64,000 bases of DNA, from NCBI GenBank assembly GCA_020635395.1, contig JACJZV010000001.1, forward strand, positions 868,001 through 932,000, read 5' to 3'. How positions within the stretch are numbered: the first letter of the stretch is position 1; every line of letters begins with the position of its first letter. The notes under the pieces are model-generated. The model ran no database searches and was not told where the DNA came from. It saw only the letters and a list, made by a program, of their open reading frames with translations. The translations under genes were made by a program, and so were the position numbers. Positions 37,766 to 43,648 of this stretch are shown here, one piece after another. The stretch comes from Flavobacteriales bacterium (lineage in GTDB: Bacteria > Bacteroidota > Bacteroidia > NS11-12g > UBA9320).

Positions 37766-37792
37766 TAAAAAAGCTCTGATTGCTCAGAGCTT
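37766..37792 (-). terminator. Terminator, copy 1 (end of downstream GIY-YIG unit)
   Basis: On the minus strand AGCTCTGA, loop GCAA, TCAGAGCT is followed by a run of T. The same hairpin occurs at 38156 and 38547, each time directly after tRNA-Leu-derived sequence. Confidence 0.8.
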
Positions 37793-37795
37793 CAG

Positions 37796-37858
37796 TACCC
37801 AGGGCCGTGTCGTCCCGATAGCTATCGGGACGACACGATATTGCTATCATTGGTGTTT
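37796..37858 (-). pseudogene. Displaced tRNA-Leu 3' half with palindrome in place of the T-loop (copy 1)
   Basis: It matches tRNA-Leu(CAA) from the second anticodon base (AAACACCAATGATAGCAA...) through the variable arm, then the 3' acceptor strand CCTGGGTA. The T-arm is replaced by a palindromic sequence around TCCCGATAGCTATCGGGA. It cannot form a tRNA. Confidence 0.75.
37806..37837. repeat. Palindromic element, type B, copy 1
   Basis: A perfect 32-base palindrome (two 16-base arms without a spacer) with the core TCCCGATAGCTATCGGGA at 37813-37830. The other copies of the core in the window are at 38204 and 38697, all three inside tRNA-Leu-derived sequence. Confidence 0.85.
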
Positions 37859-38143
37859 TTCTAAAAATCGCACAATTAGCTTTTGAGTCATTTCGGGGAA
37901 TTTGATAAGATTTTCAATATACACCTTACTTTTCATTTTTTTGATGTGAGCCTCGATATTACGGGCTTGGGAATAATCCAGATTATCCATTTTAAAAACA
38001 AGTTGCCAATCAGAAGCCGCCGTTGTGAATGAGCCGAGATATTTTTTAGACTGATGCTCTTCCAATCGCTCCAAGAGGTTTATGCAACTGCCAACATAAA
38101 ATTTTTCGAGAGATTCAGATTTAAGAATATAAACAAATGCCAT
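37847..38143 (-). CDS. GIY-YIG endonuclease-domain protein (copy 1)
   Basis: A 98-residue single-domain GIY-YIG nuclease: VYI (4-6), YVG (16-18), catalytic arginine R26, H30 and metal-binding glutamate E64. It lacks a DNA-binding domain, as do many short proteins of this family. It is identical to copy 2 except for Leu instead of Ser near the C-terminus (FLEKHQ). The last codons and stop (AAA CAC CAA TGA) come from the tRNA-Leu anticodon arm sequence. The target is unknown; a homing-type role is discussed under the findings. Confidence 0.85.
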   Translation of the reverse strand: MAFVYILKSESLEKFYVGSCINLLERLEEHQSKKYLGSFTTAASDWQLVFKMDNLDYSQARNIEAHIKKMKSKVYIENLIKFPEMTQKLIVRFLEKHQ

Positions 38144-38155
38144 AGTTGATTTAAT

Positions 38156-38183
38156 AAAAAAAAGCTCTGATTGCTCAGAGCTT
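38156..38183 (-). terminator. Terminator, copy 2
   Basis: The same minus-strand hairpin as at 37766 (AGCTCTGA, GCAA, TCAGAGCT, T-run), after the displaced tRNA 3' half of the upstream unit. Confidence 0.8.
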
Positions 38184-38186
38184 TAG

Positions 38187-38249
38187 TACCCAGAGCCGCG
38201 TCGTCCCGATAGCTATCGGGACGGCACGATATTGCTATCATTGGTGTTT
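38187..38249 (-). pseudogene. Displaced tRNA-Leu 3' half with palindrome in place of the T-loop (copy 2)
   Basis: It has the same structure as the piece at 37796: the anticodon-to-variable-arm sequence of tRNA-Leu(CAA), then the palindrome where the T-loop should be, then CTCTGGGTA. The acceptor strand carries one change against the intact gene. Homology to the real tRNA stops exactly at AAACACC. Confidence 0.75.
38200..38225. repeat. Palindromic element, type B, copy 2
   Basis: The core TCCCGATAGCTATCGGGA at 38204-38221 is flanked by further pairing bases (perfect palindrome 38202-38223). It occupies the T-loop position of the displaced tRNA half. Confidence 0.85.
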
Positions 38250-38534
38250 TTCTGAAAATCGCACAATTAGCTTTTGAGTCATTTCGGGGAATTTGATAAG
38301 ATTTTCAATATACACCTTACTTTTCATTTTTTTGATGTGAGCCTCGATATTACGGGCTTGGGAATAATCCAGATTATCCATTTTAAAAACAAGTTGCCAA
38401 TCAGAAGCCGCCGTTGTGAATGAGCCGAGATATTTTTTAGACTGATGCTCTTCCAATCGCTCCAAGAGGTTTATGCAACTGCCAACATAAAATTTTTCGA
38501 GAGATTCAGATTTAAGAATATAAACAAATGCCAT
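38238..38534 (-). CDS. GIY-YIG endonuclease-domain protein (copy 2)
   Basis: A 98-residue nuclease-domain protein almost identical to the gene at 37847 (97 of 98 residues), with the same catalytic residues R26 and E64. The near identity, including at silent positions, points to very recent duplication or gene conversion. Its ATG lies 11 bases beyond the terminator hairpin of the intact tRNA-Leu, so it either has its own promoter or depends on read-through. The stop codon is again inside the tRNA-derived segment. Confidence 0.85.
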   Translation of the reverse strand: MAFVYILKSESLEKFYVGSCINLLERLEEHQSKKYLGSFTTAASDWQLVFKMDNLDYSQARNIEAHIKKMKSKVYIENLIKFPEMTQKLIVRFSEKHQ

Positions 38535-38546
38535 AGTTGATTTAAT

Positions 38547-38573
38547 AAAAAAAGCTCTGATTGCTCAGAGCTT
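38547..38573 (-). terminator. Terminator of tRNA-Leu
   Basis: A minus-strand hairpin AGCTCTGA / TCAGAGCT with loop GCAA and T-run, starting 4 bases after the tRNA 3' end. It is the parent copy of those at 37766 and 38156. Confidence 0.85.
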
Positions 38574-38576
38574 TAG

Positions 38577-38660
38577 TACCCAGGGCCGGGGTCGAACCGG
38601 CACGATATTGCTATCATTGGTGTTTGAGACCAACGCGTCTACCAATTCCGCCACCTGGGC
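38577..38660 (-). tRNA. tRNA-Leu (anticodon CAA)
   Basis: An 84-base tRNA with acceptor GCCCAGG/CCTGGGT (one G-T pair), D-arm GGCGGAATTGGTAGACGC, anticodon stem TTGGT/ACCAA with loop CTCAAAC (anticodon CAA, reads UUG), a long variable arm (GATA GCAA TATC) as in leucine tRNAs, and T-arm GCCGG TTCGACC CCGGC. The discriminator is A; CCA is not encoded (CTA follows). It is the only intact copy at this locus and is surrounded by partial copies on both sides. Confidence 0.95.
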
Positions 38661-38679
38661 AAATCTTTGTTGGGTTTAA

Positions 38680-38728
38680 GAGACCAACGCTCTACCTCCC
38701 GATAGCTATCGGGATCCGCCACCTGGGC
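38680..38728 (-). pseudogene. tRNA-Leu 5' part with palindrome in the D-loop
   Basis: On the minus strand GCCCAGGTGGCGGA matches the start of tRNA-Leu. Then the 18-base palindrome TCCCGATAGCTATCGGGA stands where the real gene has ATT, followed by GGTAGAGCGTTGGTCTC. Homology ends at the first anticodon base. A spacer of about 19 bases leads to the intact tRNA. Confidence 0.7.
38697..38714. repeat. Palindromic element, type B, copy 3
   Basis: A perfect 18-base palindrome, TCCCGATAGCTATCGGGA, inserted in the D-loop of the tRNA-Leu 5' fragment. This short form has no extended arms, so it defines the shared core of the three copies. Confidence 0.85.
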
Positions 38729-38748
38729 AAATCTATGTTGGGTTTTGA

Positions 38749-38765
38749 GAGACCAACGCTCTAAC
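38749..38765 (-). pseudogene. Second, shorter tRNA-Leu 5' fragment
   Basis: GTTAGAGCGTTGGTCTC on the minus strand repeats the D-stem to anticodon part of the fragment at 38680, and the following spacer is also repeated (period about 68 bases). No acceptor strand is left. Confidence 0.55.
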
Positions 38766-38784
38766 TTTTGAATGAAGTTCTCCG

Positions 38785-39306
38785 TTAGAGGGCTGCAAAT
38801 TTATCAATAGAGTTTCGTAATCGCAAAATATATTTTCGCTGTAAATAAATTTCTTTGATTTCGGTTAAAATATTTTTGTCGCCGGATCTTTCAAAAGCCT
38901 CTATTTTGCTCATAAGTCGGTCATTTGTTTGTGTTTCGATTAGTGCAAAATCCGTTGAAATATTTTTTATTTCTTCCATATTTTCCTCCATTTGAGCATC
39001 TGTTATTCGCTCGTTCCATTCCATCATTTCCATCAAAAAACTGGTGGATAGTTTATCTTCTTGAGTTAGGGATACATTCAACAAATCGAGGACGTATTTT
39101 ATCCGTTCGTCTGTATCATTCAGTGTTTTCCAAGCCTGATTATTGAGGGAAGTAGCCATCAAGGCTTGCTCATAATCTTCATCGCTGTTTCCCACCGAAA
39201 AATCCGGATGGTTTTCTCTCGAAATTTGAAGGTATCGTTTCCTTATTTTTTCTAAATCAGGTAGAAAGGAAACTTCAACTCCAAAATGTTCGAAGAAATT
39301 TTTCAA
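38785..39306 (-). CDS. hscB: Fe-S cluster co-chaperone HscB
   Basis: A 173-residue J-domain protein. The J-domain is N-terminal with the HPD motif at 33-35 (SRENHPDFS), followed by a C-terminal three-helix bundle (FLMEMMEWNERITDAQMEENMEEI) that binds the scaffold IscU in known HscB. It stimulates the Hsp70 HscA during iron-sulphur cluster transfer. No other isc or hsc gene is nearby. It lies 4 bases downstream of rseP in the same direction. Confidence 0.88.
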   Translation of the reverse strand: MKNFFEHFGVEVSFLPDLEKIRKRYLQISRENHPDFSVGNSDEDYEQALMATSLNNQAWKTLNDTDERIKYVLDLLNVSLTQEDKLSTSFLMEMMEWNERITDAQMEENMEEIKNISTDFALIETQTNDRLMSKIEAFERSGDKNILTEIKEIYLQRKYILRLRNSIDKFAAL

Positions 39307-39310
39307 TGAA

Positions 39311-40633
39311 TTAATTTCCCTTAATAAGATTCCAAATGTCGTTGCCCATAGTCAACGCCATCAAGGTTAAAAGTAGTGCCATACCAATGTATTGAGCCAC
39401 TAATAGCACCTTTTCTGAGGCCGGTTTTCCAGTTATCATTTCCCAAGTTAGAAACAACATGTGGCCACCATCGAGAGCCGGAATAGGCAGGGCATTCATC
39501 AATGCCAAAGCCAGCGAAATCATGGCTGTCATGCTCCAGAACCGATGCCAATCCCATGTGCCACCAAAGAATTTTGCCATACCAATAACACTTTTCACCT
39601 GATTTGCAGGGATTTTTCCGGTGGCAATTCGTTTTAAACCAACGGCATTGAAGTATATATTGTCCCAACTTTCTTTAAGAGAATATTTGATTGCCGAACC
39701 CAGACTATATTTTGTTCTTGCCGATTCGTAAATTTTGAGTTCTGGCCCAAAACCCAGTTTTCCGGCAGTGTCAACTTGGGCTTTTGTCTGTTTTATTTCG
39801 CCATTTCGCACATAGCCCACAGAAATTTCTTTTCCTTTGTTTTTGGCTAATTTGTCGCTTAGTTCTGCAAAATTTCGTATGGCTGTGTCATTAATAGAAA
39901 CAAGTCTGTCATTAACCATCAATCCTGCATTTTTAGCATTCGGTACTTCATCAGACAATTCGCTTATAAAAATACTTTCGTGTGTTCCAATAAGTGCTCC
40001 TCGGTTTGATTTTAAGATTCTGAAAATGGTATCTGGAATGGTAATGGTTTTCAATTCTCCATCTCGCTCCACCACCATATCTCCGCCAAAAATGGCCTCC
40101 ATGCCCATATAGTCGTCATATCGCTCGTAGGTGTTTCCGTTAAGGGTAATCAGTTTATCGCCATCTTTAAAACCCAGTTTTTCGCCTATTTCACCTGCCA
40201 AAATCCCTTCCTGGTTTACTGTGTCTATAGTTACGTAGTCCTTTTCATAAACTTTCATAACCATAACCAAAAATAGAAAACCCAGGATAAGATTAACTAC
40301 AATACCGCCAATCATTACAATAAAGCGTTGCCATGCCGGTTTGCTTCTAAACTCCCAGGGTTGTGGAGGCTGTTTCATTTGCTCTTTATCCACCGATTCG
40401 TCAATCATTCCGGCTATTTTTACATAGCCGCCAATGGGCAACCATCCTATACCATATTCGGTGTCACCTTTTTTTATACTGAATAATTTTTTGCCCCAGG
40501 CATCAAAAAACAAATAAAATTTTTCTACCCGAATGCCAAATGCACGGGCAGCAAGGTAATGCCCAAGCTCATGGAAAGTAACCAAAATGGCCAATGATAA
40601 AATCAACTGTCCGGCCATTATTAATCCTGTCAT
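39311..40633 (-). CDS. rseP: Site-2 intramembrane zinc protease RseP
   Basis: A 440-residue membrane protease with HELGH at residues 21-25 in the first helix, a PDZ region in the middle (one clear copy, KNAGLMVNDRLVSINDT) and the second zinc motif NALPIPALDGGH (D388) near the C-terminus. It cuts membrane-spanning anti-sigma factors and remnant signal peptides. Its target is not in this window. The length and four-helix layout are normal. Confidence 0.95.
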   Translation of the reverse strand: MTGLIMAGQLILSLAILVTFHELGHYLAARAFGIRVEKFYLFFDAWGKKLFSIKKGDTEYGIGWLPIGGYVKIAGMIDESVDKEQMKQPPQPWEFRSKPAWQRFIVMIGGIVVNLILGFLFLVMVMKVYEKDYVTIDTVNQEGILAGEIGEKLGFKDGDKLITLNGNTYERYDDYMGMEAIFGGDMVVERDGELKTITIPDTIFRILKSNRGALIGTHESIFISELSDEVPNAKNAGLMVNDRLVSINDTAIRNFAELSDKLAKNKGKEISVGYVRNGEIKQTKAQVDTAGKLGFGPELKIYESARTKYSLGSAIKYSLKESWDNIYFNAVGLKRIATGKIPANQVKSVIGMAKFFGGTWDWHRFWSMTAMISLALALMNALPIPALDGGHMLFLTWEMITGKPASEKVLLVAQYIGMALLLTLMALTMGNDIWNLIKGN

Positions 40634-40771
40634 ACTGCTTCTTGTTTATTTTTAATGGCCGCGAAGATAAGAATATATATACCGCAATGCTTCTAAATTT
40701 GGATATAATGGGGTGTAAATCGGATAATCAACTTTTTTCAAAAATTTTAAATTAAAACTAAAACAAAATTT

Positions 40772-40779
40772 TAGTTTTG
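40772..40779 (+). promoter_or_regulatory. -7 box before tRNA-Cys
   Basis: TAGTTTTG fits the TAnnTTTG pattern and lies 19 bases before the tRNA 5' end, a plausible distance for a short leader. The -33 box is not clear. Confidence 0.45.
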
Positions 40780-40798
40780 CGGTTCGATTTTAACAAAA

Positions 40799-40872
40799 GG
40801 TCGGATGGCCGAGCGGCTAGGCTCAGCTCTGCAAAAGCTGCTACACCGGTTCGAATCCGGTTCCGACCTCCA
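40799..40872 (+). tRNA. tRNA-Cys (anticodon GCA)
   Basis: A 71-base body plus encoded CCA. Acceptor GGTCGGA/TCCGACC, anticodon loop CTGCAAA (anticodon GCA), T-arm ACCGG TTCGAAT CCGGT, and discriminator T, which is the cysteine identity base. In contrast to the tRNA-Leu, the CCA is in the DNA (40870-40872). A terminator follows 9 bases later. Confidence 0.95.
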
Positions 40873-40880
40873 ATCAATTC

Positions 40881-40910
40881 AAAATCCTTCCCGATTGGGA
40901 GGGATTTTTT
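40881..40910 (+). terminator. Rho-independent terminator of tRNA-Cys
   Basis: Stem AAAATCCTTCCC / GGGAGGGATTTT (one G-T pair) around the loop GATT, ending in a T-run. It separates the tRNA from the gene that starts at 40922. Confidence 0.85.
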
Positions 40911-40921
40911 ATTTTCGCTTT

Positions 40922-41452
40922 ATGACAGTTTATCTAAAGGATTTTGAACAAGATGTGTTAGGCTGTGTTCATGGTAAATCTTGGAAAATTATGGCCGAGC
41001 ATTGCGTTCAAAATCCGGAATTGATATATTATCTTGTTGAATTTTTGGTTGGGAAGAATGAGCGGGTAGCACGCCGATCGGCGGAGATTTTGAGGTTTGT
41101 TCATGATAAAAATACTTTTTTGATTGTGCCTTATATTCCTCGTTTGATTAGTCGGCTGAATGCCCCGGCACATGATGCCATTGTTCGCTGCATTTTTCGA
41201 ATCTTTCAAAATTGCCGGTTTACAGATGAGCAAACAGGGGCGGTTTTAACCTTGGCGTTCAATTATTTACAAGATGAAAGCAATCCAATTGCTGTTCGCA
41301 CTTTTGCCATGACAACCATATATAACATCTCAAAAAAATACCCGGAGTTATACGATGAATTGGTAGCGGTGATTTCGGAGAACCTCGACCAACAAAGTGC
41401 CGGATTTCAAAATAGAGCCATGAAAATCATCAATCGAACTTGGAAATTCTAA
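40922..41452 (+). CDS. HEAT/ARM-like helical-repeat protein
   Basis: The start is the ATG at 40922; a longer frame would run back through the tRNA-Cys. The 176-residue protein is all-helical, with regular pairs of helices (ELIYYLVEFLVGKNERVARRSAEILRF, TFLIVPYIPRLISRLN and AVRTFAMTTIYNISKKYPEL) as in HEAT repeats. No signal peptide or catalytic motif is seen. Proteins like this bind other proteins; the partner is unknown. The ATG lies 11 bases after the tRNA terminator, so its own promoter is hard to place. Confidence 0.7.
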   Translation: MTVYLKDFEQDVLGCVHGKSWKIMAEHCVQNPELIYYLVEFLVGKNERVARRSAEILRFVHDKNTFLIVPYIPRLISRLNAPAHDAIVRCIFRIFQNCRFTDEQTGAVLTLAFNYLQDESNPIAVRTFAMTTIYNISKKYPELYDELVAVISENLDQQSAGFQNRAMKIINRTWKF

Positions 41453-41507
41453 CATAACATCGAAAAAATGATTTAATTTGTTGAACAACTTTTAAAGTAT
41501 ATGTGCG

Positions 41508-42317
41508 ATGAAATACACTGTTTTTAACAAAGTTTTGGGCTATTTTGTAATCGCATTTTTTGTTTCGTGTGCCGGCTATCGTCAAACGGATGTTACCTCC
41601 GATGCTTTTATAAGCCAAAAAAAATGGCAGGAAAACTACGATAAATATGTCTATCTGGTTTCAGATAGTAGCCACACTTATCGTCTTGAAAATGTTAGTC
41701 TTACAACAGATAGTTTTACCAATCGGGTATCTACGATTAATGGACATTTAAATGAAATTCCGGAAGATAGTTTTGCTGAAATTAGAAATCAAACACGGCG
41801 AGAGCAGCTAAAAACCATTCAACTTTTTGTTGATAATAGTTCGAGTCTTTCACCCAACACCGATGTGCAAATACCCCCTCAAAAGATTCGTAAAGTGAAC
41901 CTTGCTGTAAAAAACAATAATGGGGTAATTGCTGCCTTTATAATTCTGATCGGTTTGATTTTGGGTATCTTTTTAGGAATAGTCATTTTGATATTTTTTA
42001 CCATTTTGACTTCTGCCGGGTCGGATAGCTCTAACAGCAGCAGTAGCAACAATTCTAATAGTAACAATTCGAGTAGCTGTTATGTGGCAACCATGGTTTA
42101 TGGTTCGTCGGAGGCAAAAGAGGTAATGATTTTGAGAAAATACAGAGATGTTGTGCTTTTAAAAACCGCCTACGGAAGAAGGTTTGTTTCTTGGTATTAT
42201 CAAAATTCACCGAAATTTGTGGAAAGGCATAAATCGAATATGCTGATTAACAAACTAATAAAGAGGGTTTTAGACATTCTTGTTTATTGTATCTGGTTAT
42301 TTTTAGCCAAAAAATAA
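41508..42317 (+). CDS. Membrane lipoprotein with C-terminal CFI-box module
   Basis: A 269-residue protein. The N-terminus (MKYTVFNKVLGYFVIAFFVSC) is a lipoprotein signal. A region of about 100 residues rich in beta-strands is followed by a strong membrane helix (AAFIILIGLILGIFLGIVIL), a Ser/Asn-only linker (about residues 174-191), and a C-terminal module CYVATMVYGS ... ILRKYRDVVLL ... GRRFVSWYYQNSP. This matches the CFI-box C-terminal domain (CFIATAAYGS consensus, with Tyr-Val replacing Phe-Ile). That module is found attached to many unrelated proteins and its role is unknown. The stop overlaps the next start (TAATG). Confidence 0.75.
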   Translation: MKYTVFNKVLGYFVIAFFVSCAGYRQTDVTSDAFISQKKWQENYDKYVYLVSDSSHTYRLENVSLTTDSFTNRVSTINGHLNEIPEDSFAEIRNQTRREQLKTIQLFVDNSSSLSPNTDVQIPPQKIRKVNLAVKNNNGVIAAFIILIGLILGIFLGIVILIFFTILTSAGSDSSNSSSSNNSNSNNSSSCYVATMVYGSSEAKEVMILRKYRDVVLLKTAYGRRFVSWYYQNSPKFVERHKSNMLINKLIKRVLDILVYCIWLFLAKK

Positions 42318-42931
42318 TGCGAATCGGGTTTTTGGTTTTGATTGGCCTTTGCATCTCTTTTGCACAAGCTCAATCTGCCTTTACACTTAAATATTTTGGA
42401 TTAACCAGTCACCCAAAAGGTGACCCAACCGCCGAGCTACAGCCCAATAAATTGGATAAAAACGCCCGATTGGTGGTAAATGTTGGAGCCATTGGCGGGT
42501 ACGAAAAATTTGTTTTTAAGGATTTATACTCTGTTAAAGTGATGCAGGGCTTTTTGGCCGACTGCTCAAATGGCTTTATGTCTGTAAGTCATATCGGGGC
42601 GAGGGTTATGTTGTATAAAGATGATAAACATCGAATCAATTTTGGCATTGGCCCTACATTTGTTTTCCGCGAGTCGTGGAATAGATTTGGCAGCAAATAC
42701 ACCTCTTCCGGATTTTTTAATGAATATACTACCAAAAAAGGAAAAGAGTGGCAGTGGAAGTTTGTTTGGTATGCTTTTGAGCTTGAATATGATTATTGTT
42801 TCAATCAAAAAGATAATTTTTCTATCAGTTTAATTCCTGTTTTCCCGCTGGCGTTAATTTCAAATTTCGGTTGGAAACACTGGATTGAGTATAAAGAATA
42901 TGACAAAACTAGAATTTATGTACCTAAATAA
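42317..42931 (+). CDS. Outer-membrane beta-barrel-like protein
   Basis: The ATG at 42317 shares its A with the stop of the preceding gene (TAATG) and begins a clean signal peptide (MRIGFLVLIGLCISFAQAQ). The mature part of this 204-residue protein alternates hydrophobic and polar residues in short strands (ARLVVNVGAIGGY, HIGARVMLYKDDKHRINFGIGPTFVF), as in small OMP barrels of 8-10 strands. No closer family is recognised. Translational coupling suggests that it works with the CFI-box lipoprotein. Confidence 0.65.
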   Translation: MRIGFLVLIGLCISFAQAQSAFTLKYFGLTSHPKGDPTAELQPNKLDKNARLVVNVGAIGGYEKFVFKDLYSVKVMQGFLADCSNGFMSVSHIGARVMLYKDDKHRINFGIGPTFVFRESWNRFGSKYTSSGFFNEYTTKKGKEWQWKFVWYAFELEYDYCFNQKDNFSISLIPVFPLALISNFGWKHWIEYKEYDKTRIYVPK

Positions 42932-42933
42932 GG

Positions 42934-43509
42934 CTACAAATCGTCTGTAAAGTGTTTTCTCTCTTTTGGTTTTGCAAATTTTTCTGAATTATAACTATCC
43001 GATTTTCCTTTTGGAATGGAGAGACTTTGCCACTTTTCATTTTTGAGCATTTTGCCCAAAAAAACAATCTGACCAATGTGATATGGATAATGTGCCAATT
43101 GGCGGTTGATGGCTTCCATTACCGTATGACCCATATTTCGGATATATATAATTTTATCTAAGTCATGCTCAGATAAAGTTTGAAGAGTGTTTAGAAAGCA
43201 GCTCCAACCTTTTTCCCAATATTCCAAAACTTCTTGTTTGCTTTTAAAAAGCATCTCAAATTCAGTGTCCCGATTTCTCCATTCTTTCTCACCATCGGTA
43301 GTCAAAAAATCCGTCCATCGAGAGAGCATGTTTCCTGCCAAGTGTTTTGCAATGATGGCCATGCTGTTACTTTCAGAATTATATTGCCAAAACATCTCAT
43401 TATCAGTTGTTTGGCTAAAAGTTTTGTCAGCCAAAGATTTGTAGTATTCCACTTGTTTTATTACGCTTTCTAAATACGATTCCATATACTGATGTATTGA
43501 TTGGCTCAA
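42934..43509 (-). CDS. DinB-superfamily protein (DUF1572)
   Basis: A 191-residue four-helix protein of the DinB/YfiT metal-binding superfamily. The usual histidine positions are partly visible: IIAKHLAGNMLSRW, and AHYPYHIGQIVFLGK near the C-terminus, where H-x3-H supplies two ligands. Members of this group are putative thiol- or metal-dependent transferases; no substrate is known for DUF1572. It converges on the preceding gene with 2 bases between the stop codons. Confidence 0.82.
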   Translation of the reverse strand: MSQSIHQYMESYLESVIKQVEYYKSLADKTFSQTTDNEMFWQYNSESNSMAIIAKHLAGNMLSRWTDFLTTDGEKEWRNRDTEFEMLFKSKQEVLEYWEKGWSCFLNTLQTLSEHDLDKIIYIRNMGHTVMEAINRQLAHYPYHIGQIVFLGKMLKNEKWQSLSIPKGKSDSYNSEKFAKPKERKHFTDDL

Positions 43510-43606
43510 AGATACAGAACACTTTGGTCGAATATTGGCTGTATAAAATAATAGTCTTAAAAATTGTAGGGGTTAATAATGTTACTTTAGCTTTTGCCCT
43601 CGTTTG

Positions 43607-43637
43607 TTGATAAAATGTTGAGCAAAAGATACCTTTG
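43607..43637 (+). promoter_or_regulatory. Probable Bacteroidota promoter (TTG ... TACCTTTG)
   Basis: A -7 box TACCTTTG (43630-43637) with TTG at 43607-43609, 20 bases apart. The start codon follows only 11 bases after the -7 box, so the transcript would be almost leaderless. Confidence 0.5.
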
Positions 43638-43648
43638 TCCTACAAAAG

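Larger units (their letters stand above)
37766..38546 (-). mobile_element. Candidate mini-element: two tandem units of GIY-YIG gene plus tRNA-Leu 3' half
   Basis: Two direct repeats of about 391 bp (37766-38155 and 38156-38546), nearly identical over their whole length. Read on the minus strand, each unit has a GIY-YIG nuclease gene, then the 3' half of tRNA-Leu(CAA) starting inside the anticodon, then a terminator. The intact tRNA and its own terminator lie directly upstream. The layout resembles elements that enter a tRNA gene, restore it with a carried 3' half and displace the old one. No integrase or transposase is present, so mobility is an inference. Confidence 0.5.

Noticed and set aside
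37766..38546. Tandem units considered as a CRISPR array or integron cassettes
   Set aside because: Only two units, each containing a gene and tRNA sequence; no short spacers, attC-like sites, cas genes or integrase gene.
40805..40921. Extension of the HEAT-like protein gene back into tRNA-Cys
   Set aside because: The extra codons are tRNA and terminator sequence; the ATG at 40922 is the first start outside them.
42025..42076. Low-complexity AGC/AAT-rich tract, considered as a variable repeat
   Set aside because: It encodes the Ser/Asn linker of the CFI-box protein with mixed codons and no regular unit, so slippage-based variation is not indicated.
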